Origin: CAYMSF01 sp964392985
Lineage (GTDB): Bacteria > Verrucomicrobiota > Lentisphaeria > Victivallales > Victivallaceae
DNA length: 64,000 nucleotides
Assembly: GCA_964392985.1 (NCBI GenBank)
Contig: CAYMSF010000005.1
Coordinates: 1-64,000, forward strand
Reading direction: 5' to 3'
Below are positions 1 through 9,291 of the stretch, one piece after another. The notes under the pieces are model-generated. The model saw only the letters and a program-made list of their open reading frames with translations. It ran no database searches and was not told the origin of the DNA. Each line of letters begins with the position of its first letter. The stretch's first letter is position 1. The position numbers were made by a program, and so were the translations under genes.

Positions 1-36
1 GCTTACCAGTACTAATCAGCCGTGAGGCTTAACCAC
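1..36 (+). rRNA. 23S rRNA, 3' end (partial)
   Basis: The first ~36 bases match the conserved 3' tail of bacterial 23S rRNA (ACCAGTACTAATCAGCCGTG followed by AGGCTTAACC). The rest of the gene lies before the window. It is followed by a short spacer and a 5S gene in the same direction, the normal 23S-5S order. The exact mature end is estimated by analogy with E. coli. Confidence 0.88.
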
Positions 37-45
37 CTTTTTTTT

Positions 46-69
46 CATTAACCCGCTTGCGGGATAATG
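46..69 (+). other. Hairpin in the 23S-5S spacer
   Basis: CATTAACCCGC and GCGGGATAATG form a near-perfect stem with one mismatch, just after a T-rich run downstream of the 23S end. It is probably part of the rRNA processing stem. It is not a terminator, because the 5S gene follows on the same transcript. Confidence 0.4.
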
Positions 70-170
70 CAGAAAAAGTCTCTCAGCTCTTGTTCATCTT
101 AACAATTCTGAAATTACTCGAAAACTTCCAAACGATTTTATAAAATTTTCTCTTCTTTGTATTTTTTATT

Positions 171-284
171 TCCGGTGTCCATAGCGGGGTTGTCACACTC
201 GTTCCCTTCCCGAACACGTAAGTTAAGGACCCCAGCGGCGATGGTACTACATATTAGACTGTGGGAGAGTAGCACGATGCCGGA
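171..284 (+). rRNA. rrf: 5S ribosomal RNA
   Basis: About 114 nt with the typical 5S layout. The 5' end TCCGGTGTC pairs with the 3' end GATGCCGGA (helix I, with G-U pairs). Internally there are the conserved CCCGAACACG and the loop E/helix IV-V region containing GGGAGAGTAGCACG. It lies after the 23S tail and before a strong terminator. The ends are set by helix I pairing and could shift by one or two bases. Confidence 0.93.
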
Positions 285-299
285 ATTTTTTCTTACCCA

Positions 300-341
300 G
301 GGCTCAACAGGATGCATCACCCGTTGAGCCCTACTTTTTTT
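300..341 (+). terminator. rRNA operon terminator
   Basis: A perfect 9-bp stem, GGGCTCAAC (300-308) with GTTGAGCCC (323-331), is followed by a T tract ending at 341. It sits 15 bases after the 5S gene and closes the rRNA operon. Confidence 0.85.
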
Positions 342-701
342 GCACTTCTAAAATCAGCACCAAATGAGAACGTAACTCATTTATCGAATCTTCACACACT
401 CAAACACAAAACTAAACCGTAAATACCCACCCGGTAAATCCATCTCAATATCAATAACAGTTTATAATGCATTAACTTATATTACAGGATTGGTATAAAA
501 TTGTTCGCCTTATGAATGTGAAAGGTGGTTCAATGCCGCGGTGTTTTGAATTTATAACAAGCGGGAAATTACTGTATTATCAAAAATAAAACATTTATTT
601 TTTGAACAATTCCACATAATGCGCCCATTGAGAAATGGAGAGCATTGCAAATTAACTTACTCTGATGGAAAGTTCGCAAAATCTCAGATAAAGACAGTCT
701 T
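342..701. other. Gene-free AT-rich spacer
   Basis: This stretch between the rRNA terminator and the minus-strand acetyltransferase has no convincing open frame, RNA or repeat. A small A/T hairpin near 583-600 and an 8-bp inverted pair, AATTGTTC/GAACAATT, bracket about 110 bases and may be the 3' terminator region of the acetyltransferase. Nothing stronger is visible. Confidence 0.5.
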
Positions 702-1211
702 TTAGTTGGATGCTAATATAATTTTAAATCTTGATGCATTCTTTTTTGAGCTGTCAATGAATATTTCATCAATAAATATTCCACCATTCTTCTCAATTAT
801 CTTTTTTGATCCTGCATTGTCAGAATCACAAGTAATTAAAATTTCTTTCAGCCCTTTTGCTTTAACTTTTTCTAATACAAGTTTCAAAATTAGAGTTCCG
901 TATCCCCGTCGTCTTTCAGATGGACGAATATCATAACCAATATGCCCACCTACCTTTTTAAGCTTATTATTTAAATAAAAGCGGAACCTTATTGAACCAA
1001 CTATTCTTTTGCCATCAACCATGAAATATTGAATACCAGGAACAAATTCCGGTGGTAAATTTTCTTTTTCCTTACCCTTACTGAGCTTTTCGATAAATTC
1101 ATCAAAGTCATTCTTTGCCGTAATATAACGATCTTCCCCGGCTCTTTCATAATCGTTCGCAAAATCAATAAAAGCTTCTTTAAAATCACTTTTAAGTTCA
1201 ATAAGTTTCAT
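702..1211 (-). CDS. GNAT family N-acetyltransferase
   Basis: A 169-aa single-domain protein of the GNAT fold, expected to move an acetyl group from acetyl-CoA to an amine; the acceptor is unknown. The acetyl-CoA-binding motif A is visible as RRRGYGT near residues 100-106, after a beta-strand segment (VGGHIGYDIRP), and a late strand-helix segment (ITCDSDNAGSKKIIEKNGG) is typical of the family's C-terminal half. The ATG at 1211 is the only upstream start before stops; its ribosome site is weak. The gene is alone between an empty spacer and another gap, and is more AT-rich and lysine-rich than the genes beside it, so it may be a recent arrival. The substrate cannot be inferred from context. Confidence 0.85.
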   Translation of the reverse strand: MKLIELKSDFKEAFIDFANDYERAGEDRYITAKNDFDEFIEKLSKGKEKENLPPEFVPGIQYFMVDGKRIVGSIRFRFYLNNKLKKVGGHIGYDIRPSERRRGYGTLILKLVLEKVKAKGLKEILITCDSDNAGSKKIIEKNGGIFIDEIFIDSSKKNASRFKIILASN

Positions 1212-1497
1212 TTTTTATCCAACGCTATATGAACATTTAACCGTGATACCCGGCCACTGTACCATAACTGGCACTATCCAACTATTACGGGTGAATATAT
1301 TATATGTCGTAAAATTTTGCAAGACGCTTCCTGATTATTATTATCCATTTTGTTTTTATAGAATGTATTGGGTGCCTGTTTTACGGCAAAAACTGTGACA
1401 AAAAATCAATCGGTAGTATAGCAATGTGGACATGATTGAAACAAGTTATAACGCTTCAATTCAGGGGAATGAATTTTTACTGAAGTAAGATTTTTGG

Positions 1498-2430
1498 TCA
1501 GTGACCCAACCTGATTGGATTGGTCCAGGCATAATTACCGAATTTATCCATAATCTGGCAGCGAACATAAGTAATCGCCGGATCATTGGGAATGTGAACA
1601 ACGCATTCGGTTTTTTCGACAGTTTTAAAATGAACGCAGTTGCTGCCGTTTACTGTGGCGTCCATTTCCGGGATATTGCCGCATTCGCCATTATTTCTGT
1701 TGCAGATGCAGATGATTTCAACCGCAGGGGTGCAATTTATGGTTAATTGTCGACCCTTCAGTGATATTTTGTGGAATTCCGGGCCCATGGTGGAGTAAAA
1801 TTGTCCATGTTTAATGGCATCCATGACGGCGGGAACCGATTTATCTTTTGCACAAATCATGGTCCAGCCGCGGAACATATCCCGCGGATTATGTGTGTCA
1901 TCAACGGCAAAAGCCGGAACCATCATCCCGGCGTCAAGCAAATCATCCCAAATCTGAACACTGAATGACTTGCCGATATATCTGCTTGCGGTATTAAAAA
2001 CTTCAATACCGATGATAAGTTTATTTAACGGCAATATTTCCGAAGCAGTAAACCCGCTCCAATATGGATGCGCTAAAAAGCATTCGCCGCCAGCAGCAAT
2101 TACACGTTTTATTCCATCCTGACAAGTTAAAGATGATGGATGTTTGAAGTTTTCAGGAACATTCAGTGCGACAATGTGAAAAAGAATATTCCGCGGCCCT
2201 TGCGGATGAAATTCCATGCCGTTGATAACGGTTATTTCAGATCCGATGAGTGAGCTGACTTTATTGCTGCGGTAATGATCGGTTATTGCAATAATATCAT
2301 ATTTGCGTTTACGATACAAACGGCAAAGATCTTCAACCGACATCTTGCCGTCAGAAGTGGTACTGTGGGTGTGTAAATTGGCTTTGTAGCAAGTGGCATT
2401 AGTACCGAACGGATTGATATATTCACTCAT
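1498..2430 (-). CDS. PHP-domain metal-dependent phosphoesterase (CehA/McbA-like)
   Basis: A 310-aa protein with the PHP signature at the N-terminus: NLHTHSTTSDG (about residues 18-28) supplies the first metal-binding histidines, ITDHY (about 49-53) a second set, and later EFHPQGP and AHPYW blocks complete a trinuclear metal site. Members hydrolyse phosphoesters or act on other substrates; this one resembles the CehA/McbA metallohydrolase branch. The region after ~220 looks like an added beta-sandwich. The start codon lies one base after the stop of lpxB and its AAGGA ribosome site is inside lpxB, so the two are co-transcribed and probably translationally coupled. Whether it has anything to do with lipid A is unknown. 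Confidence 0.8.
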   Translation of the reverse strand: MSEYINPFGTNATCYKANLHTHSTTSDGKMSVEDLCRLYRKRKYDIIAITDHYRSNKVSSLIGSEITVINGMEFHPQGPRNILFHIVALNVPENFKHPSSLTCQDGIKRVIAAGGECFLAHPYWSGFTASEILPLNKLIIGIEVFNTASRYIGKSFSVQIWDDLLDAGMMVPAFAVDDTHNPRDMFRGWTMICAKDKSVPAVMDAIKHGQFYSTMGPEFHKISLKGRQLTINCTPAVEIICICNRNNGECGNIPEMDATVNGSNCVHFKTVEKTECVVHIPNDPAITYVRCQIMDKFGNYAWTNPIRLGH

Positions 2431-2431
2431 T

Positions 2432-3667
2432 TTAAATATTTCCTTGCGGTTTTATCCCGTCCCTTGCCAATGCAAGAAGGCGTGCTTCATTTTGCTCTGT
2501 AATAAAGTTGAAACAGGCACCAGCCGCTTTGGCGCAAGCACCGGAACTGCCGCCACTGAGCATCGCGGTTACTTCACGCATATCATTTTCCACATCCTGC
2601 CGCCGGTTTCCTTCAGGCAGTATCCTTTCGACCGCGGCAGCCATACTCTCCGGACTGGCCCGCCATTGGAGAAATTCTTCAAAAACCTGTTTATTGGCAA
2701 TAATATTCACCATGGTGAAATATCCGCGATAAAGTTTTACGAGCATACTGGCGACAAACAACGTTACCAGATTAAGTTTGTAAGCAACCACCAGTGGCAA
2801 TCCTGCTATTGCCGATTCAACGGTAATGGTACCCGAAGCGGCAAGACCAGTTCCAGCCTTTTGCAACCATAACGCAGTTTCTCCACATTTCAAGGATATT
2901 TCCGGTAATTGTTCATCTTTATAAAGTTCACGAAAATGGGTTAATATTTTCAGACACATATCTTGAACTTTTTCTCTTGGCGTTGAAATGACAAAACGCA
3001 ATTCCGGATGTTTCTGGTGGAGTAATCTGGCGGTTTTCAACATGGGCAGCAGTAAGCGGTTTATTTCCATCGCCCGGCTTCCTGGGAGAATCAAAACAGT
3101 ATAATTTTCCCGCTGAATGGATGGATCACGGCGTTGATTTACAATATCAACCAGCGGATGTCCGACAAATTCCGCCGGCAATCCGCTCGGAGCATATACT
3201 TCAGTTTCAAAAGGAAAGATAACCAGCATCTTGCGGCAGTAGTTTGCCAGTTTGGGAATCCGGTTTTTGCCCCAGGTCCAGACGTGCGGGCTGACATACC
3301 AGATAACCGGAATATTGCAGCGTTTCATCATAGCGGCAAAACGGAGATTAAAACCGGGGTAGTCAATCAGGACAATTGTATCCGGCCGCTCTTTTCGCGC
3401 AAGAAAAACCAGCGAGAAGAAAATATGAATAAATTTGAATATGTGTTTAAAAACTTCAATCAAACCGACCACGCCAAGTTCAGTGGAGTCGACAAGAATT
3501 TCAACCCCGCTTTGCCGCATTTTCGGACCGCCCATGCCGGCTATTTTTATCTCACAATTGTTATTGCCGGCGAGGATGCGCAATTCTTCAGCGACTCTTG
3601 CACCATAAATATCACCGGAAGCCTCTCCGGCAAATATCCAAACTTTATATTGACATTTTTCAGCCAT
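2432..3667 (-). CDS. lpxB: Lipid-A-disaccharide synthase
   Basis: A 411-aa GT19 enzyme, near the usual 380-400. It joins UDP-diacylglucosamine and lipid X to form the lipid A disaccharide at the inner face of the cytoplasmic membrane. Family motifs are clear: FAGEASGDIYGARV at the N-terminus, MGGPKMRQSGVE, TELGVVGLIEVF, YPGFNLRFA and WYVSPHVWTWG. Its presence shows that the organism makes lipid A and has an outer membrane. No other lpx gene is in the window. It is the first gene of a two-gene minus-strand unit with the PHP hydrolase. A 287-bp spacer separates it from the divergent Enzyme I gene. Confidence 0.95.
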   Translation of the reverse strand: MAEKCQYKVWIFAGEASGDIYGARVAEELRILAGNNNCEIKIAGMGGPKMRQSGVEILVDSTELGVVGLIEVFKHIFKFIHIFFSLVFLARKERPDTIVLIDYPGFNLRFAAMMKRCNIPVIWYVSPHVWTWGKNRIPKLANYCRKMLVIFPFETEVYAPSGLPAEFVGHPLVDIVNQRRDPSIQRENYTVLILPGSRAMEINRLLLPMLKTARLLHQKHPELRFVISTPREKVQDMCLKILTHFRELYKDEQLPEISLKCGETALWLQKAGTGLAASGTITVESAIAGLPLVVAYKLNLVTLFVASMLVKLYRGYFTMVNIIANKQVFEEFLQWRASPESMAAAVERILPEGNRRQDVENDMREVTAMLSGGSSGACAKAAGACFNFITEQNEARLLALARDGIKPQGNI

Positions 3668-3954
3668 CTGTTTTTTTTAACCTGTATTCGTCTACTTGGT
3701 AATTAATTGATTTATCCGGTGTTTACGATTTTATGATCTCTGCCGGGAACACTAATATTCTGTAAAGTTATATTCTTATTGAAAAAACTTCCAGAAAAAA
3801 ACAAAACGAAACGCAAAACCACATACAGGGCGATAACAGTCTGCAAATTATTTACTGATTATTGCCGAATAGATTGAAATAATGATATCTGAAGTTAGAT
3901 TATACCTTAATTTTTTAGGATTGCAAGCTTAATAACTATTTTTCGGGACAAGTT

Positions 3955-6252
3955 ATGGTTATATCAGAAAAACTGCTGACAGTGCTGCGAAACATCGCGG
4001 AGATGATTGCCAGTGTCGATGACAGCGGAGAGGTATTGCAGAAAATTGTCAATATTTTAGCCAGCAATCTTGAAGTTGACGTCTGTTCAATCTATGAATA
4101 CAAGGTTGATTCCAACGAGCTGATACTGACTGCCACTTGCGGTTTGAATTCCGAGTCAATTGGTAAGGTCAAGATGGAGGTCGGAAAGGGATTGACCGGA
4201 AATTGTTTCAAGAAACAGGAAATTGTCAATATAATTCATCCATCCAGTCATCCAGATTTTATCTTTTTCAAAAATACCGGTGAAGATTCTTTTGATTCAT
4301 TTTTTGCTATACCGCTGGTGTCCTCTGGACGGAATGTCGGAGTGCTTACATTGCAACGCAGAGAGCCTGAAGTTTTCCAACCCGTGATTGTTGATATGGC
4401 TAAAAGTCTGGCGCCGCAACTGGCCAACCTTATAATTAATGCCGGCATACTGAAGAATCTTGCCGCAACGCCTGTTACTGAAAACGTTTTGACGAAACTG
4501 CCGGATAATATTATCATTGGCGGTACTGCGGTTAATACCGGGGTGGTGCATGGCGAAGCCTTTAAATTTGAAGTGCGTGAAATGCTTGATGAAATTGAGC
4601 ATAGCAACCATGATAACCTGCATGACGAACTTGAGCTTTTGAACTATTCGATAACGCTGACCAAAGCAAATACGCTGGAACTGGAAAACCGGGCGCTATC
4701 TATAATTTCTGAAGCCGACGCCTCTATTTTTAATGCTCACCTGCTTTTCCTGGAAGACAAAACCATCGTTGATGAGATTAAAAAGGAAATAACAGAAGAA
4801 AATCATTCTTTAGAATACAGTATTGCGATGGTATACCGGCGGTTTGAACGGAAGTTTTTGAGCCTTAATGATAAAATGTTCCGCGACCGGTTGATTGATT
4901 TCAAGGATGTCATGCTCCGCCTGCTTGAATCAGTTCATTTCCTGCGTGAAAGTTCCAATGAACAGCAGAGCTTTGATTTTCATTCGCAGAAAATGATTTT
5001 GGTGGCAAAGGAGCTTATGCCGTCAGACCTGTTGCGGTTGCCGGTTGATAACCTGGCGGGGATAATTTGTGAAAGGGGCGGTGTAACCAGTCATGTCGCC
5101 ATTCTTACCCGGGCGCTTGAAATTCCGGCGTTGCTTGGTGCCAGCGGCATTATGGACAAGGTTAATAATTTTGATGAAATCATTCTTGATTGTCATGCGG
5201 AAAAGGCCTATATCAATCCCAGTAATGATATAAAACTCAACTTCGATGAACTGCTGCTTGCCGCTGCGGAACCGGAGCAGAAAATTGTTACCGGATTGTG
5301 TGCAAGTTCAGATGGCGTCAGAGTTTTTCTCCGCGCCAATATTTCTTTGATTTGTGAAACCCCGATGTTGCGCAAGTATGGCGCTGACGGTATTGGACTC
5401 TACCGTACTGAATTTTTATTCATAATCCGTGAGTATCAGCCGACCGAAGATGTTCAATACAAAGTGTTCTCAAAAGTGGTTGCGGAAAGCAACGGCGAAG
5501 TAACTTTGCGGGTACTTGATGCCGGTGGCGATAAACAATTGAAATTTTTGAACCTCCCCAAGGAGGAAAATCCGGCATTGGGCATTCGTGGAATCCGCCT
5601 GTTGATGAATTATCCGGAATTATTCAAGTCGCATTTGCGGGCAATACTTAGGGCCGGTGTGAACGGTCATCTCAAAATATTGTTTCCGATGATTTCAAAT
5701 GTTCAGGAGATAATTGCCATCCGTGCGATGCTGCGTGAGGTTGAATGTGAGTTGAAAGCGGAAGAACAGGAATTCTCTGCCAATTTCAAATTCGGCATGA
5801 TGCTGGAAGTTCCGGCGGTTCTGACCGGTTTGCGGCGGTTTATCCCTCATGTTGACTTTTTCAGTATTGGTACCAATGATTTACAGCAGTATCTTTTTGC
5901 AGCAGAGCGCGGCAGGGAAAAGGAATCCTCGATTGACTGTTTGAACCCGTTATTCCTCGAAGTTCTGGCCGGTATTGGCAAAATTTTAAGCAAATATCCC
6001 GAAAAGGGTTTATCGGTTTGCGGGGAAATGGCGGGAAATCCGCTTGCCGCTCCATTGCTGCTTGGTGCTGGAATTCATGAATTGAGTATGCCTCCAAAGC
6101 TCATCCCGCAGATAAGAAAAACCATCGGCGCATTTTCGTCTACAGAATGCGAAAAATTATTGCGAAAAGCGATACGGCAGAATAGCGCTGCGGACGTGGC
6201 TAAGATTATGGAGGCGGTTTTCGCGGCCAAAGATCTGGATTGTAAGCAGTAG
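3955..6252 (+). CDS. ptsP: GAF-domain phosphoenolpyruvate-protein phosphotransferase (Enzyme I Ntr-like)
   Basis: A 765-aa protein in the order GAF sensor (about 15-160), Enzyme I N-terminal HPr-binding domain (about 185-310), phospho-histidine swivel domain, and PEP-binding TIM barrel (about 455-745). The active-site histidine is His380 in GGVTSHVAIL. Barrel motifs DGIGLYRTEF, RVLDAGGDKQ, SIGTNDLQQY and VCGEMAGNP are intact, so it should autophosphorylate from PEP and pass the phosphate to an HPr-like protein. The GAF domain marks the regulatory PtsP (nitrogen PTS) type rather than sugar-uptake PtsI. No HPr or EIIA gene is nearby. It is convergent with the next gene, with 8 bases between stops. 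Confidence 0.92.
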   Translation: MVISEKLLTVLRNIAEMIASVDDSGEVLQKIVNILASNLEVDVCSIYEYKVDSNELILTATCGLNSESIGKVKMEVGKGLTGNCFKKQEIVNIIHPSSHPDFIFFKNTGEDSFDSFFAIPLVSSGRNVGVLTLQRREPEVFQPVIVDMAKSLAPQLANLIINAGILKNLAATPVTENVLTKLPDNIIIGGTAVNTGVVHGEAFKFEVREMLDEIEHSNHDNLHDELELLNYSITLTKANTLELENRALSIISEADASIFNAHLLFLEDKTIVDEIKKEITEENHSLEYSIAMVYRRFERKFLSLNDKMFRDRLIDFKDVMLRLLESVHFLRESSNEQQSFDFHSQKMILVAKELMPSDLLRLPVDNLAGIICERGGVTSHVAILTRALEIPALLGASGIMDKVNNFDEIILDCHAEKAYINPSNDIKLNFDELLLAAAEPEQKIVTGLCASSDGVRVFLRANISLICETPMLRKYGADGIGLYRTEFLFIIREYQPTEDVQYKVFSKVVAESNGEVTLRVLDAGGDKQLKFLNLPKEENPALGIRGIRLLMNYPELFKSHLRAILRAGVNGHLKILFPMISNVQEIIAIRAMLREVECELKAEEQEFSANFKFGMMLEVPAVLTGLRRFIPHVDFFSIGTNDLQQYLFAAERGREKESSIDCLNPLFLEVLAGIGKILSKYPEKGLSVCGEMAGNPLAAPLLLGAGIHELSMPPKLIPQIRKTIGAFSSTECEKLLRKAIRQNSAADVAKIMEAVFAAKDLDCKQ

Positions 6253-6260
6253 CACAGTGT

Positions 6261-7529
6261 TTATTCTTTAAAAATTACCGTGCTGTTGAGAATCGCGGCA
6301 TAAGCGTCCGGCGCGGCTAAATGATTTATCAGGTTGCGGCTCACTGCTAATTTGAAAAATGGCGACAGCGAAAATGCCGGCTCAATTATACTTAATCCGC
6401 GCCGCAAATGTTCGAAATCAACATCGTCTTTTCCCGCGTTAAAAGCAAATGCTCTTGCGACTGTCGTAATTATCGGAACGGATAATAATAAGTGCCGCAT
6501 TCCCTGTTGATAGCTGTAATCGTGTACATGCTGTCCGCAAAAATGCATGGCATCAAGTTTGCCATAAAAGAACTGTTCAAATCCCTCAATTGCAGCAGGG
6601 GTGAAATTACCGGCGGTTGAATTGTCCAAGCATTCTTTACCGGAAATGACCGGGAATTCTTTATTAATGGTATTCATCGTATTGAAGCCAAAGCCGAATG
6701 CGACGTTTCGACCGGCCTTCTTTAATCGTTCCAGCAGTGTTATTTTTACGTTGCGTTCATCATTGCGCATATAACCGCAGAGCAGAGTCAGAAAATCCAG
6801 TTTCAATCGCCAATTCATTTTGCCGTTATTCAGTTCTGATTCCAGGCTGGTGTGAGCTTTATCAAAGAAATTTACGGCATCTTCAATAAATTTTTCATCT
6901 GCGCCGGCAATTGCTTTGCGCATCGGCGGCGATTCATGAAATTTAATAATTCGAGCAATGGCGTAAAGGCGTAAACGCAAGGGATATTTATGATTATGCA
7001 ATATTTCTGAAAAAGCTTTGTGAACGATTCGTACCGTTGACAGCGCCGTTGGATTCTGCCGTGAATAAACAGCGGTTTCCAATCGCTTTGCTTTAAATTG
7101 CAATGCTTCCTGACGGATTGTTTTTTCATTCCTGGCGAGTGAGTCACCGGATTCAATGCCGACAGCAGGACAACTGAAGCGTAAATCTGCTGAAATTATA
7201 CCATCTTCCCACCGCAATACATTCATCGGGTAAATTCTGCATGCCATCGGTTTACCGCTCACCCCGAATTTACGATGAATCATACATAAAGTGTCTTTGT
7301 CGCAAAAGAGGCATTGACCATGTTCATTCTTGAGAATCCGGTAGATGTTTCCTTTGAACTGTTCAAAATATTGCGACTCTTTATGCTTGTCACCTGACAA
7401 CATCAACCGGCTGATATTTGACACTTCTTCTGACGTCAACGTAATTTCGCACATTGAGCAACACCGTCCGCAGCGTTGACAGCCGAAACGCATTTCAGGA
7501 TAACATTTTATCGTATTTTTCTCTGACAT
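6261..7529 (-). CDS. YkgJ/FliB-like cysteine-cluster protein
   Basis: A 422-aa protein. Near the N-terminus, CQRCGRCCSMC gives the CxxCxxCC cluster of the YkgJ family (putative Zn/Fe-binding). CDKDTLCMIHRKFG, ACRIYPMNV and the FSCPAV block add further cysteines in the order seen in flagellin lysine-N-methylase (FliB). Its length also matches FliB better than the short YkgJ proteins. There are no flagellar genes in the window, so flagellin as substrate is doubtful and another protein may be modified. It lies downstream of the ABC permease with a 97-base gap on the same strand and may be the last gene of that transcript. Confidence 0.7.
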   Translation of the reverse strand: MSEKNTIKCYPEMRFGCQRCGRCCSMCEITLTSEEVSNISRLMLSGDKHKESQYFEQFKGNIYRILKNEHGQCLFCDKDTLCMIHRKFGVSGKPMACRIYPMNVLRWEDGIISADLRFSCPAVGIESGDSLARNEKTIRQEALQFKAKRLETAVYSRQNPTALSTVRIVHKAFSEILHNHKYPLRLRLYAIARIIKFHESPPMRKAIAGADEKFIEDAVNFFDKAHTSLESELNNGKMNWRLKLDFLTLLCGYMRNDERNVKITLLERLKKAGRNVAFGFGFNTMNTINKEFPVISGKECLDNSTAGNFTPAAIEGFEQFFYGKLDAMHFCGQHVHDYSYQQGMRHLLLSVPIITTVARAFAFNAGKDDVDFEHLRRGLSIIEPAFSLSPFFKLAVSRNLINHLAAPDAYAAILNSTVIFKE

Positions 7530-7626
7530 TATCCACCGGATTATTTATCAACCATACTTATTTTTATAACTTACGCTTGAATATTGATTATCACTGAAGC
7601 AGATTATTCCCGGCAAGTTCAGCAGT

Positions 7627-9291
7627 TTAGAATCTGAACAGCGAACCGATTTTCTTGCCGAGTAAGAGTGACGCCGCCAATAAAGTCGCAGCGAGAAACA
7701 CCATCGCCCACAGTCCGAATGCACAGGCAATCCACGCCCCCTGTCCAAGGATTTGTGATAACTCAAAAATTGCTTTGGTTATGGGGTAGAAAGCACTTTT
7801 CTGGGCAAGAATGAGCGAGTCAGATACTTCCAGCATTGAAAAACTGAAGGCAAAGAGAGCGCCGACAACCAGATTCGCCGCAATCAGCGGTACGGTAATT
7901 TTGCGTAATGTCTGCCACGAACCGGCGCCGAGATTTCTGGCGGCTTCCTCCAGTGATACCGGTAGTTGTTCCAGTCCGGCCGCAGCCGCCCTGACTACAT
8001 AAGGCAGTCTTCGCATGGCGTATGCCGCGGCGAGCAAAAGCGTCGGATTGCGAATCGGATCGAATAAATCATTGATCCAGGCGACTTTTGAACAAATGCT
8101 CAAGTATCCGAAGGCCATAATTATGCCCGGAACGGCAAGCGGCAACATGGCCAGCAGGTCGATAATCTGCCATCCCCGCGGTTTCCAGCGGACAATAAGA
8201 ATGGCGGCGGGTACACCGAGCAGAAGACAGAATATCATTGCCAGTGATGAATATTTTAAACTGTTGATAATACTCGGTACTACAATTTCATTCGACAGTG
8301 CCGCCTGAAAATGCATCATGGTGTATGATGACGGCAGAATAGTATTGTTCCAATCCAGTGCAAACGCACCGAAAAGCAACGCGATATGGGGAAGGGCGGC
8401 GATTGCGGTAATTGAAAAGAAAATTCCTGAGGCGCCCAATCCTTTTATGCCACGCAATTGAACTGGCGTGGCGATACCTGAACCTTTTGACATTTGCGCG
8501 TTATCACTTCCGCTCAGAGCAAATTTACTGGCGAGATACATTACCGCCGAGAGCAGGAGCAGAATCACCACCAGCGAGTATGGCAGCGGATTAGTTTCCA
8601 GTTCCGTGATACCGTTGAAAATTTGTACTGTTGTTACGGTATTGTAGCCGAGCATCAACGGTGTGCCCAGTTCAGTAAAACTCCAAATCAACACGATGCT
8701 GCCGCCGGCAAACAGTCCCGGGCGTACCATCGGCAGAGTTATTTTGAACAATCTCCGTAATCTGCCGGCGCCAAGGTTTCTCGCCGCTTCATCAAGTGAC
8801 GGGTCAACATTAGCCAGAGAAGTTGCGAGGTTCAGATATAGAATCGGGTACAGGTGCAATGCCTCAATGAGGCACACTGCGTAGAATCGTCCTTCGCCGC
8901 CCAGCCAGTCCACTGCCGGCAGATTCATACTGGTAAGCAGACTGTTCAACGTACCGTAATGACCGAAAACCTGCTGGAATCCGAGCGCGCCGACAAACGG
9001 CGGCAAAATCATTGGCAGCATCACCAGCAGATTGACAAAACGTTTGCCGGGAAAGTCACAACGGTCGGCCAGCACCGCCAATGGTACTGCCATTAAAAAA
9101 ACTATCGCGGTGGTAACTAAGGCAATTTTGAAAGAGTTGAACAGTCCCAACCGGTATACCGGAGTGGCTAACGCTTCTCTGATGATTTCCGGGTCAAGTC
9201 CCTGCCGGATGACGATGTAAAGCGGAAAGAGCATGAACAGGGCGAATACCGTCAGCAGTGATATCATCGTGAAAATTCTGATTGGTTTCAT
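7627..9291 (-). CDS. ABC transporter permease, iron/phosphonate type (two fused domains)
   Basis: A 554-aa integral membrane protein with about 12 predicted helices formed by two BPD_transp_1 domains in one chain, as in FbpB. Both domains carry the EAA loop that contacts the ATPase: EAARNLGAGRLRRLFKITLP in the first half and EEAARNLGAGSWQTLRKITV in the second. It starts inside the stop of the binding-protein gene (4-bp ATGA overlap) and works with that protein and the ATPase upstream. The substrate is most likely Fe(III) or a small organic anion; iron is a family-based guess. Confidence 0.88.
   Translation of the reverse strand: MKPIRIFTMISLLTVFALFMLFPLYIVIRQGLDPEIIREALATPVYRLGLFNSFKIALVTTAIVFLMAVPLAVLADRCDFPGKRFVNLLVMLPMILPPFVGALGFQQVFGHYGTLNSLLTSMNLPAVDWLGGEGRFYAVCLIEALHLYPILYLNLATSLANVDPSLDEAARNLGAGRLRRLFKITLPMVRPGLFAGGSIVLIWSFTELGTPLMLGYNTVTTVQIFNGITELETNPLPYSLVVILLLLSAVMYLASKFALSGSDNAQMSKGSGIATPVQLRGIKGLGASGIFFSITAIAALPHIALLFGAFALDWNNTILPSSYTMMHFQAALSNEIVVPSIINSLKYSSLAMIFCLLLGVPAAILIVRWKPRGWQIIDLLAMLPLAVPGIIMAFGYLSICSKVAWINDLFDPIRNPTLLLAAAYAMRRLPYVVRAAAAGLEQLPVSLEEAARNLGAGSWQTLRKITVPLIAANLVVGALFAFSFSMLEVSDSLILAQKSAFYPITKAIFELSQILGQGAWIACAFGLWAMVFLAATLLAASLLLGKKIGSLFRF

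Noticed and set aside
138..320. 60-residue minus-strand open frame over the 5S gene
   Set aside because: It lies across the 5S rRNA and its terminator hairpin and has no protein-like features.
3134..3706. Plus-strand frame of 190 codons opposite lpxB
   Set aside because: It is the shadow of the conserved lpxB gene; the composition is not protein-like and no homologous motif is present.
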